Shown here: in pieces, positions 28,165-41,866 of the stretch
Layout: every line of letters begins with the position of its first letter
Position numbering within the stretch: the stretch's first letter is position 1
Source of the DNA: Phycomyces blakesleeanus NRRL 1555(-)
Taxonomy: Eukaryota > Mucoromycota > Mucoromycetes > Mucorales > Phycomycetaceae
NCBI RefSeq assembly: GCF_001638985.1
Contig: NW_017265137.1
Location: 461,054 to 525,053 of the forward strand
Length of the DNA stretch: 64,000 nucleotides
Direction of reading: 5' to 3'
Translations under genes and position numbers: made by a program
The notes under the pieces: generated by a model
Databases searched by the model: none
What the model was told of the DNA's origin: nothing
The model's input: only the letters and a program-made list of their open reading frames with translations

Positions 28165-28240
28165 GATTTTGTCGTTCCCCATCCGGGTTGGTCTTCCTTT
28201 TACTATTGTCGTTCCTGATCTGGGATGGTCTTCCTTTTAT
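28165..28240. repeat. two direct repeats downstream of tRNA-Gly
   Basis: The segment tgtcgttcc-ccatccgggttggtcttcctttta is repeated as tgtcgttcctgatctgggatggtcttcctttta about 41 bp later. The rest of the tRNA flank is AT-rich. This may be a remnant of an element targeting the tRNA flank, but no element is recognisable. Confidence 0.6.
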
Positions 28241-30735
28241 TTTAGCAAAGTCAAAAGGTCAAACCCACTGGGGATCAAGGAGTATACGTAAATTGAAATA
28301 TAATTTTTATTTATATGAATTACACTGTCTTATATATTTTTCTAAACTAATATTGCGCATAAAGAAATAATGTGGTTAACTATCTTCAGATTTTATGGAT
28401 TCATCAAAATAATGTCTGGTAATTTCTTGTCAGCCGATAAAGGGGACTATTACACAGAGTTCTTTAGAGAAATCCGACCGAAGTGATTCTTTTTTGCTAA
28501 AAAAAAGTATAATAGAAGGGAGAGCGGGTACTTCTAATGACTGAGTAAGTTTAGAAAAGATATAAAAGAAAGTAATACTTTATTCAATAAAAGTTATCTA
28601 TCTGTTTATTCTTTTATTCTCGCTTACAATTCTTAATGGGTTTGAGCAATATTTGCTGTTATAACATTGGAAGAACAACCTAGATTGAAATCGGCACTAT
28701 TTAATTTGAACTGTTTTTATTTTTACTCTATACAGTAAATTTTATTATCGAACGTTTTGTTCTTTGAATATGGAAGTACAATAACATCATAGTTGGTCAG
28801 TGTTAATTTTAATAAATAAACCATAAAGAGCTGGTAAGTCAGAGTTTAGGCACAATAAAATATTGCTGTTTTCTGATAGCTACCATGCATATAAGCATAT
28901 GCATCAATAGTTATGATAAATCAAATTTTTTAAAAGAATATAATAGTGTACATATATATAGTAAAAAGTCAAATTACTAATGACATTCGTTTGCTATATT
29001 CAAAGTATCAACATCTCAAAATTAGATACACTGTAACTATTTTTTCTTTTAATAAAAAAGTTAAATATTACTATATCTTGCATTATATTTGAGAGTTAAA
29101 AATTAGAGCATATGTATAAGTGTATGATTCATTAACTCTATAGACATAATTGGTTTTAAACCGTTGACTAGACCAACTATATTTACATTTGATTCAAATT
29201 CATAACTTTAGAGAATATATGAATCTGAGTATAATAAGACTAATATCTGAAGTTTATATGGTTGTCTTGATATATATTGGTAAAATTTATTATATGCAAG
29301 CAGGGATTCATTACCATGGCGCCTTTTGTAGTTTGATAATCGCCAACTTCTATAACATAAGCTATTAATTTAATAGTAAGTTTCATTATGAGCTAATATT
29401 TGGCTATATTTCCCAGACTAATGTACAGAGAAAAAAAGGTAACTACGGGGGTAGTTTTAATTGTATTCTCAAACGTAAATTTTTTAGTACTCTCAATTTT
29501 CTCTTAAAGTGTTAAAGTAAATCTTTAATCACTGTCAATACTGTCGCTCTTAAACAATAAATATAGCATGCGATAGACTTTTAAAGTAGTATTACAATAA
29601 GCTTTCACTTTTCTATTCCTACTCTTTTAACTTAATCTAAGTTTACCAGCCCAGGTCTGTTGAAAGACATGACTTTGTTAAAGATTGGCCATAGATCATA
29701 GGAAGGGGATCATGGTTTTGGTGTGAATCTCTGGTACACACTCATCCGTGATGTGATAACACAATTCCAACGAGTTTACCTTGTGTTAATAAAGCTAAAA
29801 ATACTATGAGACCAAGAGAAAGAACTTTGGAGAATTAATTTTCGAAACAAGCACTAAGAGACTAAAAAAAACTCGGAGAATAAAAATAAGATCCAAAAAA
29901 GCATCATGAACAATAAGAAGACATCTTTTTAACCTAGCTACCACTAAGTATATCTAAAATGTGATTTTGGTAACCCATTACATTTTTCGAGTATATTGGA
30001 AAACTACTCCATTATTTCTTGTGTTTTATGGGGATGCGTGTTTAAGTGCCTTAGGACTATAATAAAAGCATGTTTCTAGAAGAGCTATATAAAAAACGGT
30101 GGTGCAAGGTCAGGGTATTGAAAAGATATCTTTATGTTTCAATTTCAATCGCCCGTATTTATTTGCTATTATAATTCAAACATTAAGGGAAAAAAGGAAA
30201 GTGTCACTTGTTAAAGAAAAATAGCATCCTAAACCTATTCTTAAAAACTCCTAATTCTTTTTTTTGATAAAATCCCAACTAAAATCACCCTTTTTTACCA
30301 TAGCGCGAAAAGCAATATTGATTGTACCCAATACTATATTACTGTGCTATTACAGCATAAAAGAAGTTATATACATCAAAGCACATCTTAACAATTTTCA
30401 TATTTTATATTTCTATAGTCATAAAGATGCTACACACCAGTTGGACAGAATATACACTTTTATGATGCTATAAAAATCATTGTTTTTAATATATGTATAT
30501 ATAATAGAATGATGTTTTGGTGCTTTTGCCTTTGTATGTACATTTTGCATTTTAATAATAGGTTTATTGTGCATGATGAGATCGATATTTTGCAGATATT
30601 TCAAGATAGAAACAATATGCATATTAAGCTTCGCCAGATACTTAGAAAAAAAGGGCTTACTACAGTTAGTGAGCGTTTTATGATACAGCTTTTTTATTAT
30701 TATTTAATAACCGGTAAAAAAATATTAATCATATA
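28241..30735. other. AT-rich intergenic region, no supported gene
   Basis: About 2.5 kb between tRNA-Gly and the second Tc1 element. Only short low-complexity ORFs are present. No repeats, RNA genes or protein motifs were recognised. Confidence 0.55.
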
Positions 30736-32081
30736 CAGACCCATATCAGTACTGAATAAAATTTTAAGATTCCGCCAAATCAAGGCATCAACTTCTTTAA
30801 CATTTTTACACTAGTTTGTCTATATTCACTTAACACCCCATGTTTGAAAACATATATATACTAAGATATGGCTCTTAAAAAAATAAAAAGTAAATTTATT
30901 AAAAAAATTAATAATGTGTTGACCCTCCACGAGAGCCTTCTTCATCTCATGTAAGCGATTAGGCATTGACATGCAATGTGTCTTGCAAACGTCAGCCGAA
31001 ATATTCTTCCATTCTATATGAATAGCCCTCTCCAGCTCATTAAGATTTTTTGGAGAGGGGACTCTGGCCTTCACTTTTCTGGTAAGATATGCCCATAAAT
31101 TCTCTATGGGGCTGAGATCTGGACTGTTCGGCGGCCATACCATCACTGGGAAGTTCTGACGCTTCTTCCACTCTTCTGCAAGCTTAGACTTATGACAAGG
31201 AGCATTATCTTCTTGGTAGATAAACTCCCCATCATTGTTCTCACTAAGAGATTCCATAAATGGAAGAAGCTTCCTTTTCATTAAGTCCATATATGCATAC
31301 TGGTCAAGCGTGTTCTTTATGGTTTTCAATGGGCCAACTCCTCCTGCCCATACACAGCCCCAAACCATAATGAAGCCTCCACCACACTGCAGTCTTGGTC
31401 TTATGAACTCTTCTCTGTATTTTTCTTGAGGATACCGCCAACTCTAGTATTGCCATCTCTGCTGAAAAGCATAAACCTTGACTCATCGCTCCAGATGACG
31501 CGATCCCATCTATGATTGGTCTCTCTGGCATGATTAGCAAATGCCAACCGCTTCTTCTTGTGTGATTTTAATAGCAGTGGCTTGTATACAACTTTACAAG
31601 AAGACAATCCAGATCTACGAATAGTTCGACGAATGGTAGACTTGGAGATGGGATGCCCTAGGGTGTCAGACATGAAGGTGGTAAGACCCCCAAGTGTTGT
31701 CTCACGATTCGTCTTCATCTCATTAATCAAGTGACGCTCATCTCGCTCATCCATTATCTTCAAAGTTCCTTTTCGCTTATCAGGAAATGCGGTTCCAGTA
31801 TCTCTCCATCTATTGATTGTGGAATACACCGTTGCTAGAGGTATACCATTCTTCTCAGAAATTTCAGCAGCAGTGCCATTTACTATAGCACCACCAATTA
31901 TCAGTCCTCTTTGATAATCTGAAAGCTGCTTTCGTTTGGGAAGAGTTTCCTTTTTGTTTTGGTGAGACATGGTGAGATTCGAATGAGGAAAAGCTTTGAA
32001 AAAATAAATAAAAAGTAGTGTAATGGTGATGCCTTGATTTGGCGGAATCTTAAAAATTTATTCAGTACTGATATGGGTCTG
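30736..32081 (-). mobile_element. Tc1-like DNA transposon (DD34E), second family
   Basis: Terminal inverted repeats of about 55 bp begin CAGACCCATATCAGTACTG (30736-30790) and mirror 32027-32081, with one length difference in an A/T run. TA dinucleotides flank both ends (30734-30735, 32082-32083), the Tc1/mariner target duplication. The 1346-bp body carries one transposase on the minus strand with a single frameshift. The ends differ from the element at 4989-6390, so it is a separate family. Confidence 0.95.
30826..31970 (-). pseudogene. Tc1-like transposase, single-base frameshift
   Basis: The N-terminal frame (31970 to 31401) starts MSHQNKKETLP and has a paired helix-turn-helix region (LSDYQRGLIIGGAI, GIPLATVYSTINRW) and the first catalytic Asp in WSDESRF. 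Just after TRV the frame shifts (about 31442, one base missing before a GG). The other frame continues with GFIMVWGC, the second Asp in YQEDNAPCH and the Glu in SPDLSPIENLW. There are 34 residues between them, the canonical Tc1 DD34E spacing. All catalytic residues remain, so the shift is the only visible lesion; sequencing error is possible. Confidence 0.93.
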
Positions 32082-34278
32082 TATTATATATTAAATCTTA
32101 TATTAAAAGTACTAAACACCTGATCTGATATAAGAAAGACAATACAATAAGGGTGCCAGGAGATTAAGTAGCTCGTACTAATTTTATTGGGCTATTGATT
32201 TTTGTATTATAATATATGTATTTGAGTTAGTGGTGAAGAGATATATATTTTACTATCGTTTTACTATTGCTACATAAAAAGAAAGAAAAAATGCGTGCTT
32301 CGGGATGTGCTTAGAGATGTGTTTTACTTGCAAAAATATCCCACTAATTTTTTACCTTTTTTTTTATTACCATAATATAATTAGTTTCTATATATCCTTT
32401 CTTTAAGCTAGTTTTTATTGTACTTCTCGGAAATACATACAATGTTTTTATGTTAAAAGTATAGCGAAAACATTTTGTATTATCAATATTTAAAATAATA
32501 TAAAGCGGATAATTTTTGTAACCGAGACTTTCATATGTTTGACATCTTGAGTTCGATTGAATGATTTGATCATTTGTTCAAAAGACGTAAAAACACATTA
32601 TATTTACTACTGCTTATATTTTAATTAATACATAAACTTGAGTTTGAGGCATGTTATCAAAATTGAGTATAAAGAGAGTAATGCCTCTTGATTTTGTAAC
32701 GAAACCTTTTAATGGGCATGTAGAGAAAGTAGGATTTCCAAACGAGTTACAAAAACACTTTCCAGAAAACAGAGGTTAAATGAATGAATTGTTTTAGTAT
32801 TGATTTGATTTGATTTGAATTTTTTTTTTATAAATATAATAATCCTTAAAATTATAATTGGACAAAAATTAATTAATTTGTTTTAGTTCTTTGTGAGATG
32901 TTGAATGAAATAATGTTTCTTCTTGTATCCTAATGAAAGTCATATATGAACCTGCTGTTCCTCTACACCGGCAATAATATTAATATTTAGCTATTAGAAA
33001 CATATGCGAATATTATTTATGAATGAATATTAAAATGTCCTTGGTAAGTCACTCGAATAAAAGGAAAAGAATCGATTTAGAAAAAAAGCGAATGCATTCA
33101 TCAGCTGTATGATCGATACACATAAAATAGTGATAATCTATAATGTAAACCACAATGCATAATTTGAAAACACGACTTGCTGATTTACCAAATCGTCTTC
33201 TTTGTTTTTGTATTTATGCCTAAATATCATATATAATAATGATAACACTGACTAGCCACTAAGACCTTGGAAATAACGATTTAATTCAAACTTATAACTG
33301 TATATATAAAAGTATAGGTAAACTTCCTTGGCTTTCAAAGAGTCACACGTTTCTTTGGTGAGCATATGATTCACTCAAGACCAGGACACATTTGTAGTAC
33401 AATTTTGTGCTGTAGCACAATAACCCCTCTTTGCTATAAGCAAAGCCAAGGACATGTATACCTTTTTTTCTTTCCCCTCTTTTCTTTGACTGTCTTTGCT
33501 GAAATATGCTTTGCTTGCTTGCTTGTTTGTTTGTTTCTATCTCGCAGGAACATGCTTTATAGGAAAAAGGAGGGAGATAATGAAGATATGATGGACTATT
33601 AATATTTCAATTAACTAGTAAATAATAATATGTAGCCAATAACTTACTTTATTGAATAAAAAAGAACAAATGAAGCCTAATTGTGCATTATTAACAAGTC
33701 TTAAAGAGCAAAGATGCTCATATATTTTCTGTATATCATATAGAGCTACATAAAATTAGGTCTACAAATGCATCATAAATGAGTTTTAGCTAAACTCTAG
33801 ACACCAAAAATCTGGGCTTCATTCGTCTTATGACACGAGGACTACATATAAAGTACTATTTTTTTTTCTGTATTCAGGAGAACTGTATTGGTTTGGGGTG
33901 AGTTCCATGGCGTTTTTGATTTGATGATGACACTTGCTATTTTGAAATCCTTCTCCTAAATTATTACTTTTTTGGTGGATTCCTCCCCTATTTTATTTTA
34001 TTTTATACTTGCCCCAAATTCAGTTCTCTTGGCTGGTATTATGGCTACTTATTTCTATTTCTATTATAACCTTTCCTTTAAGGTTTTCTTTGGCCGTAAC
34101 GAGTATTTTCATCCTGACGGGCAAAGAAATAATCACATTGGAATCTCCTGCGTTTGGACTGAACCAGAGAAAGAAAATTAAGACCTATTTCTTTTCCTTC
34201 TTCCCAAAAAAAACCTCTTCTTCTTTCCCAACATTTTCTAATTCTCACAACTGCTATTATCCACCGTTGCTACTATTA
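32082..34278. other. intergenic region upstream of the NDK-like gene
   Basis: About 2.2 kb. A 78-codon ORF at 33366-33602 follows a cag acceptor-like site but resembles no family I know. The 33950-34270 part is pyrimidine-rich and is probably the upstream region of the next gene. Nothing else was recognised. Confidence 0.5.
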
Positions 34279-37228
34279 ATGACCTTGGAACAAACCAAAT
34301 CCAGTGTAGGTTAATCTCTTTACTGTCAATACACACCTCTTTCACAAATACCATTATAATATATCTTCCTTTTATCTTATAATTTCTGTCCACGATACAC
34401 TTCTTTGAACCGTATATTTACAATTGTATCAATAAAGGAGCTGACACTTGATCCTCAAGAATTGCAGAAGGGTGAGTTCAAATCCACATTCTTTATCCAA
34501 ATAAAGAAATATCCTCAATGAAATTTATACATGTACTCTTTAAATCTATCAGCAACTCACCCACCACACTATTTTTCTCTATCTCTTAGAGACTACCTTG
34601 AGCAAAGAAGATGTCTTTGATACGCAGTCTATAGAACCGGATCACACCGTTCAAATTGATGTTACAGACGCAAAAATCATTACACAAGACCAAGACCAAG
34701 ACCAAGGCCAAAATTCGCTTGATTCGATTCAAAAAGAGGTTGCTTTATCTCCAGTTCTAGACCAAAACTCTACGAGCACAGAAATAAAAGGAGATGTCAA
34801 TGAAGAGGCGGCAGAAGAAACAGAAGAGGAGTCTAGTCCTACTCCCCTTCCTGGTTTATTAGCCAAAAGCCTGGGAGGTGCATCTATTCAGGAGAAAGAA
34901 CGTACATTGGGCTTTATCAGGAATTTGGACATGCATGAGACAGACAACACAATCGAAGAAATTAAGAGCGCCGGGTTTGATATCCTTCACAGACGAACAC
35001 ATATTCAATTCACGCTAGAACAAGCACAGATTCTCTATCGATCACAGTCCAATCAAAAGATCAAGGAAGAATTGGTACTTGGCCTTATTAGGTGAGACTT
35101 TACACCTATATATCCAACTACACAAACACAAGCACAAACAGAACCAAGAAAAACAAAGCAAAGGAGAAAGAGAGATAAAGGTTTATTCTATGCAAAGCAA
35201 TAGTGTCGGGGACCGAAGAAAAAGGGGCGCGGACGAAAAGAAGATATCCCCAAATCACAGACACCTGCGTTGAACATATAGACCCTTTATTGCCTTCTTC
35301 TTTTATTCCCATTGAACAAGAAGGTCCTGATGTTGTCTTGTTTTTATTTTAGTGGACCAGTAGAGGGGATTATACTCGAGAAAGTAGATGCAATTAATGC
35401 ATGGCGGATATTTGCTGGTCTAAAAAACCCCGCAGATACGGAGAGGTAATAAACAGTATACAGTATACAGTATACAGAATTGGAATATCAATATCTAAAC
35501 GGGTAATATACAGTGATCACCGTGTCAGAGAAAAGGGTGTGATATACGCAAGTACCTGTGTTGCAAATATATCTGAAGATATCGAGCTGGTTTTAAGCGC
35601 TAGTGATGTGAAAGCAAAGGATCAAGCAGAAGAATACAAAGAAAACAAAGAGGAGCCAGCTGTTGGGAATGAATCCAAAGATATCAAAAAGGAAGAGATT
35701 AATACAAGCACATCAAGCACAAAACCAGAAAGTCCCAAGCATATGGAGAGTGATCCTAAAGTTATCACAGTCTCAAAGGCAGAAAAGGTAGATATAGATA
35801 ATAGCTGCGTACCCGAATTATAGTGTTAAAGCTTGGTAACTGAACTAGCCAAAAAATCCTGGAGAGACTTCCATCCGTAAGCCTTCCAAGCTTGGAACTC
35901 TTCAAAAGACACCAATAAAGCCAAAAAAGCAGAATGAAATCAAGCCACCTGTAAATAAAGAACAGAAACCAACATCTGCCTCTCGCCTTAAGCAACCAGG
36001 GTTTCAAGTAACTATATCAACCGGGCTCCTCGCTATAAACAAAAACAAATCCCCAACATCAGCCAATACCACAAGTCCTGCCTCTGCTACATCTATCAGG
36101 GGAGCAACAGGCATTGCTCGTCCTACCAGTCGTCGCCCTTCGGTAATACAAACAGAGGAAATGTCCAAAAAACCGATATCTGCTACAACTACAGCAGCAA
36201 AGACACCTCCTATGCCACGGGTAGTTATGATGGCGCACAAGAATGCCTCTGAGCGAACCAAAGAAGCCATTGAATCTAAAAAAGGTTCACCAAAGGCATC
36301 CCGAGGAGCTCTTGCACGTCTTACAGCACCAACAGCTGCAAGCACCCGCAAACAAGCGCCTTCGACTTCACCATCAACCTCTCCACTTACACCAAAAACA
36401 CCTTCAGAGCGATTGGTCAGAACTACTAGAAAGACCGGTGTTGCATCTGCCGTCGCATCTGATGTTTCTGTCGTCGTACCGCCTATTAGTGCCGATAAAT
36501 CCATAAAATCTCCAAAATTATTACAATCAGCCAAAAAGACAAACGCATCTGGATCGGTATCTCGGATTGGCAAACCTAGCACTGCTCCCGAGACTGTGGA
36601 GAAACAACAAAAAACGCCTGCAATTGCAAGGAAGTTTGCAATTCATCTTCCAAGAGTTCAACCAGCAAAGGTAAACTACCCAAAAAAAAGGAAAAGAAAG
36701 TTTGTGAATTTTAGTAGTGTCACAGTTATTCAAATTGAGATATTGAAATAGCCAAAGGTTACTACTGATATCGCAAGAGCAGCAGTTCCTGAGAAATCAA
36801 GTGATTTAAAATCAGTCCGGTCCCACCTAGAGTCTGGTAAAGAGATTGCAAGACGAGCAAAACCACTTGGCTACCTTAAGAAACCTTCTACAAAGGTACA
36901 TACAGACTCTTTTATATTTATCCACCAAAAGTAGATATCCTTTGCCCTTATTTAACCTTTTATTATTATTTTAATGTCTTAGGTGTTACCTTCGCCAACA
37001 ACAAAGATAGCTAAAAAGGTGGAGGTTGTTACTGTTGAGGTTTCAACCACAAAAAATGATTCTACTAGTGTGGTGACTTTGAACCCAACAGAGTCACAAG
37101 AAATTCAGAAATCATCCGAAGCCAGTAGTGTGTCTTCCTCTCGTCCGGTTACGCCAGAAGGCATACAAAATATGCCCAATCGACCAAAGGTTGAAAGTGC
37201 TTGTCTGACAGAGACGCAGACCGCCTAA
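34279..37228 (+). CDS. NDK-like domain protein with long basic Ser/Thr/Lys tail
   Basis: Eight exons (34279-34305, 34438-34471, 34590-35091, 35353-35445, 35478-35787, 35849-36670, 36752-36895, 36983-37228) join in frame to 725 residues; the first two exons are the least certain. After an acidic N-terminus, residues about 124-255 follow the nucleoside diphosphate kinase fold: ERTLGFIRNL, AGFDILHRRTHIQFTLEQA, SGPVEGIILEKVDAINAWR and KNPADTER. Where active enzymes have N-x-x-H-G-S-D-S this one reads GVIYASTC, with Tyr in place of the phosphoacceptor His (about residue 242), so it is probably not a kinase. The remaining about 470 residues are disordered, rich in Lys, Pro, Ser, Thr and Ala, like microtubule- or nucleic-acid-binding tails. 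Function is unknown. Confidence 0.75.
35453..35477 (+). repeat. agtatac short tandem repeat at a 3' splice site
   Basis: Three tandem copies of agtatac(ac) form the end of the 32-bp intron at 35446-35477. Each copy supplies a cag, so several alternative acceptors exist; the third is the one that keeps the frame. Confidence 0.6.
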
Positions 37229-40200
37229 TTATAGTAACCGCTTTCTCAAGCAATGTATATGAAAGTCATCTTTCTCTATTCTTTCTCTTCATTATTCTCG
37301 ATCCATATTAACACCATTTACACACCCAGGCAGATAAAACAAAAGCCCGACCTGAAGGAATCACAATAAGTTTATAGATTACTATTCTTTCTCTATTCTT
37401 CTTGTCTATATTCTAAATATATCAGCATTACTGTGATACATTCTGACTTTAATGAATACCAATAAAACTAATACTCATTTTTTTAATAATACATTGACTT
37501 TATTTGATTTCTTTGGTTTCATAGCCTTAAAATGTATTAGAGTCTTAATAAATGTAGAACAATGCTTTTATTAGAAATATTAATACCAATACTAATATTA
37601 GTGGAAATTGACATGCTGTACCACCACCCTATAAAATAAGTCTCCACCTAAAAATAAAGAAAAAAAGGGTTTGGAATACACCCAGTCCTAAATAATACTT
37701 GTTTGTATATAGCCCAAGAAATGTATTAATCTATTAAACACTATGCAATTATATATATGAAGTACCATCTTAAGCCGTAGATTATGAATTCACTGGTCAT
37801 AATAGAAGCTCTAGTAAGCTATTTTTCCAAGGTTTAAGGACTGTTTTAAGGTCGCATTTCTATTAAGCACTACCTCACCCTTACTTTTTTTTTTATATGT
37901 TTCAATTTCAATTTTTCTTAATTTCTTTACTATTATTGTAGTTCAATAATGAAGACACCTTTTTAATATCCCGCTCTTGTCCCACCATGTTTTTCTTTGC
38001 GATCAATGCAAAGCACCCCATCCCACCCCATCTCATCCAACATCACCCCTTACTTGGTACAGAGTAACAATAAACTAATTCACTAAATTATTCAAAGAAT
38101 GTTATGACATGCAAAATGTCATGTTGGGGGTACCATTTTTCTAGCTCGTATTCTAGATTGTACACATTTAAATACGTTACATAATAAGCAATGCAAAAAA
38201 AAATTGGGATACCTGGTAATATTCAAGTTGGAAGACTCTCTCTCTTATCGGTCTTTGCTCTACACACTAACCTCCCAAAACAGCATTTTCTTGGTATTAC
38301 AGTAAATCCGATTCGAATAACGTGGGTGAACCTATCAGGGATCATGTCATCATGTCACAATTGGTTAAGAATGCGTAGCAAGTTCAAGATAACAGTAGAT
38401 TCTTTATTTCACAAACTATGCTTAAGCTATAAAACAGTTATGTACTTATATTATATATATATACACATATATATATATATGGTCTAAACTGTATAAATCT
38501 AAACTGTACATTTGTCTGATATGTAATAGTTTCTAAGATTTTTGGCCTGCCAGAATTACTAGCAAGAAGAAAGCATAGTCTGGTTGTGGAGTGTATATCT
38601 TTTTTGGAAACATAAAGAACAGTGCTTGAAAATACTAAACTAATCAATCAATCAATCAAATATCGTACCTGTGTTCACAAATTATAAGTCTCATTTATAC
38701 GCTCTTTGTTGGATCATGTTATTTGCTATGAGGTGTAAACTGAATTCTCATAGATGATTCATAATATATGCGAAGTGTGAACCGTAGAGTACTTACTAAG
38801 CGTCCAGTGGCTTGAGATTGTTTGATGCAGGAGAAAAGGCAAGACTTTCTGAATATAGACCGGAAACTGCCTGGACTCCTGATACTTGCAATGAAAAAGA
38901 AAACAGCAATGTTATTGACTGGGCGTAAAGTTTTGGAAATAGCTTATTTCGTAGCAAGAATATCCGATATTTTGAATTTAAAAGTTTTGTGGATCTTACC
39001 ACGTTTTCTTTGTCTACTCACAGTGGAGCTCTTACACACGATGTATAGAAAGTCTCTTTTTTCCAGGATCGACAAAGTCTTAAAGGCAACGAATTATTTC
39101 ATACTATTGTGGTGAGATATTATGTATATATGGAATATCACAATAGACATAAAACGAGTGTACTAGAAAAATGAGTAGTAGTTCAGATTGGGGTTTGGAA
39201 ATTTTCATAGGAATTTTCGAGAATTACCACTTATTTTCCATAGTTTACGAGTACTTGGTCTCTTCTTGATCATATATTACATTCTTTGAAAAGAAACGGT
39301 TTGCTACAAATTTGCATAATTTTTTTCAAAGAAAATAGCCTTGCCCTTACTTGATTGTACACAAGCCATGTGTCTATCGTAAGAGATAGCTATTATTTTT
39401 TTTACAAGATTCTTAAACAGTATTAGTAGTGTAAATAATTGGCTGTTATGTAAAATAGAATACAGCTGAGAATAGTAAAGATACAAAATATCATTCAAAC
39501 TCAAGGATGGGTAGAATGAATATTAGGCCAGAAACCGTCGGTTGAACAGCCAGTTGAGCCGCCATAAAACCGCTATCTCTTTTTTTACCCGTAGCTTATG
39601 GGTCTGAAGATGTCATTAAGTGTAATAATAAGGACCGTAGTACTTATTAATAAATCTATTGACTATAGTTTAACCCCCATTTATTCGCACTTTTTAGGAA
39701 TAGCCAGTCAAAAGGATACATTTCTTCTAACTGGTGTCAACTATGTTCAGGTCAATTCTTTGGTAAATGAAGAAATTTGAGCTCGTTATCAGATATAACG
39801 TTTCTACAATAATTTCCCCTTTCTTTTATGTTATGGCATCCTAAACAGTACCTGAATAATTAGCTATAAATAAGTGTATAATTTACTTAAGCCGTGCAGT
39901 AATTGGTGCTTTTATGTATAAGGGTTTGCTAATTGTTTTTGTACCAATATATATACTGTGCGTTTCTTCAAAAGTCTTGGTTTTTCTTTAAATATAAAAA
40001 AAATTGATTTCTTGCTCTTCTTTGTATACCAGTGATTCTGACACTTCGAGAGTTTTATTATTAATAGAGCCAATTGTTCTGCAAATTTCTAGAATGTAGT
40101 TAATAATACACTTTAATATATTCTCAAAGGCGGTGATCTTTGCAATGCCAACAATAATATTACATTTGAGAAGAGCAATTAGGGTACATTTTTTTTTCTC

Positions 40201-41866
40201 ATTTGACAAATTGATTAATTTCATGACTTTTGTAAATTACTTTGACGATGTTTATTAGGGTAAAAATATTATAAAGACACGGCGAAAAAGCGTAATATAT
40301 ATATATATATCTGAGCTAAAGAGCATAAGATCTAATACAATTTACTATGTAGAATTAATGTCATACAAAATAGGTCTTATAGCCCTGACTATCGAGTTTA
40401 TGAAGTAGTAGGCTGTGTTTGTGCGCGCCTATATTCCTAACAGACTATTAAGATGTAATAAGAAAAAGATGGCAGTAAATATATAATGATTCTAAATATG
40501 TTCAAAAGCAAAGTTAAATGGTCAATAACTCAATCACAAATCTTTTCACAAAATACAACATTAATCACACACTTACTCTCAAGACGGTTCCCATGAAGGC
40601 GTTGATAAATTCTTATAGACACCGCATTTTGGAATACAACTAGATTACAGCCTTCTATAGTATAGACTCCTATCCCTTTAAGTCATAATAAAAAAAAATT
40701 ACACAAATATATTACAATGACTGAGCTTATCAAGCGACTTAATATATATATATATATTTTATAAAAAAAACAAAGAATCAAATGGACCATCTGATGTCTA
40801 ATGACTGGGAAAAACTAGTCAGATTGCCCAATAATCGTTGCATGTTGCGGTGGACCATTTACAGCAGCTGTCTAAGGTAAGTATACTTGTCAAACAAAGG
40901 AGGAAAGATAAAATCTTCCAACAAGCCATTGGACAAGGTAAGCAGGACATCTTAAGATTGGATACTTTACTTTCTAGATATGTCCCAATTACTAGGTAAG
41001 AATCATAGCAACCAAGATTGCCACACCCAGCCACCATATACATTCTCTACTCTTGTGGTAATTCTGCAGTAGGCGATGGAATCGTGATCAATTGGCTGCA
41101 ACTAACATCAGATCGATTTCCTTGTACATAACCAGTAAAAAAAAAAAGAACTGCCTGTATTTCATAATTTGAAGGAACAAAAAGAAAAGCAAAGTAATTA
41201 GCCTTCTAATTCTCAAGACCAGGATAGCTTTTCTTTTTTCTGTTCATTTTTACCTTCATAATCTACCTTGTACTACAACAGGATTTTAATTACCTATAAA
41301 AAAAAGTTTATTTTAACAATATTATCTATTTGGTAGTAGTCATTCAAATATACTTCATTTTGTATTACTAAAGGAGTACGTCCTATACCAGTTAAATAGA
41401 CAAACCTTTATCTATATTATTTTCCAAGTAAATAGATTTTGATTCCAGATACAGGGCCTTCCGGTTCTCATTAACACGGATAGATTTATATAAAGATAGA
41501 GCTGTATTCGAGTGAAATTGAAAAAAAAGAAAGAATTATTATAATTAATATATAGACCAAGATACCTACTTGATTAATGGATAAGGTCTATTATCAAAAC
41601 AAAACATAAAGCCTTTAAGATTTGACATTCATTTTGATATATATCAAGATTATATATAATACATACATGTATACATTTGTATATATATAAATATATATAC
41701 ACACATACATACATATATATACATATTATCTATATAGCTATATTTACAGCTATCCTGAGGTACAAACCAAGCATCTCTTTCCATTTCCTTTCTCCTTTTC
41801 CTTCTTTTCCTTCCTCTTTCTATTCTTTTTTTTTCTTTTCTTCTCTTTATTCTGGTCGGCTATTCA
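37229..41866. other. long intergenic region without supported genes
   Basis: About 4.6 kb. ORFs are short (the longest is 98 codons) and not conserved in appearance. Stretches near 38820-39115 and 40790-41050 have coding-like composition but are interrupted on every frame and were not recognised. Simple repeats: ta/ca runs at 38450-38480 and 41640-41730, the latter ending in a pyrimidine-rich tract before the Vac7-like gene. Confidence 0.55.

Noticed and set aside
33366..33602. 78-codon ORF ending in YRKKEGDNEDMMDY
   Set aside because: The acidic end after a cag site looks exon-like, but no family or upstream exon was identified.
36004..36582. 192-codon minus-strand ORF opposite the NDK-like gene tail
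   Set aside because: Antisense shadow of the Ala/Ser/Thr-rich coding exon.
40782..41060. Segment reading IIVACCGGPFTAAV and later IYILYSCGNSA, vaguely like VPS16
   Set aside because: Frames are interrupted and the similarity is too short; could be a decayed gene but cannot be shown.
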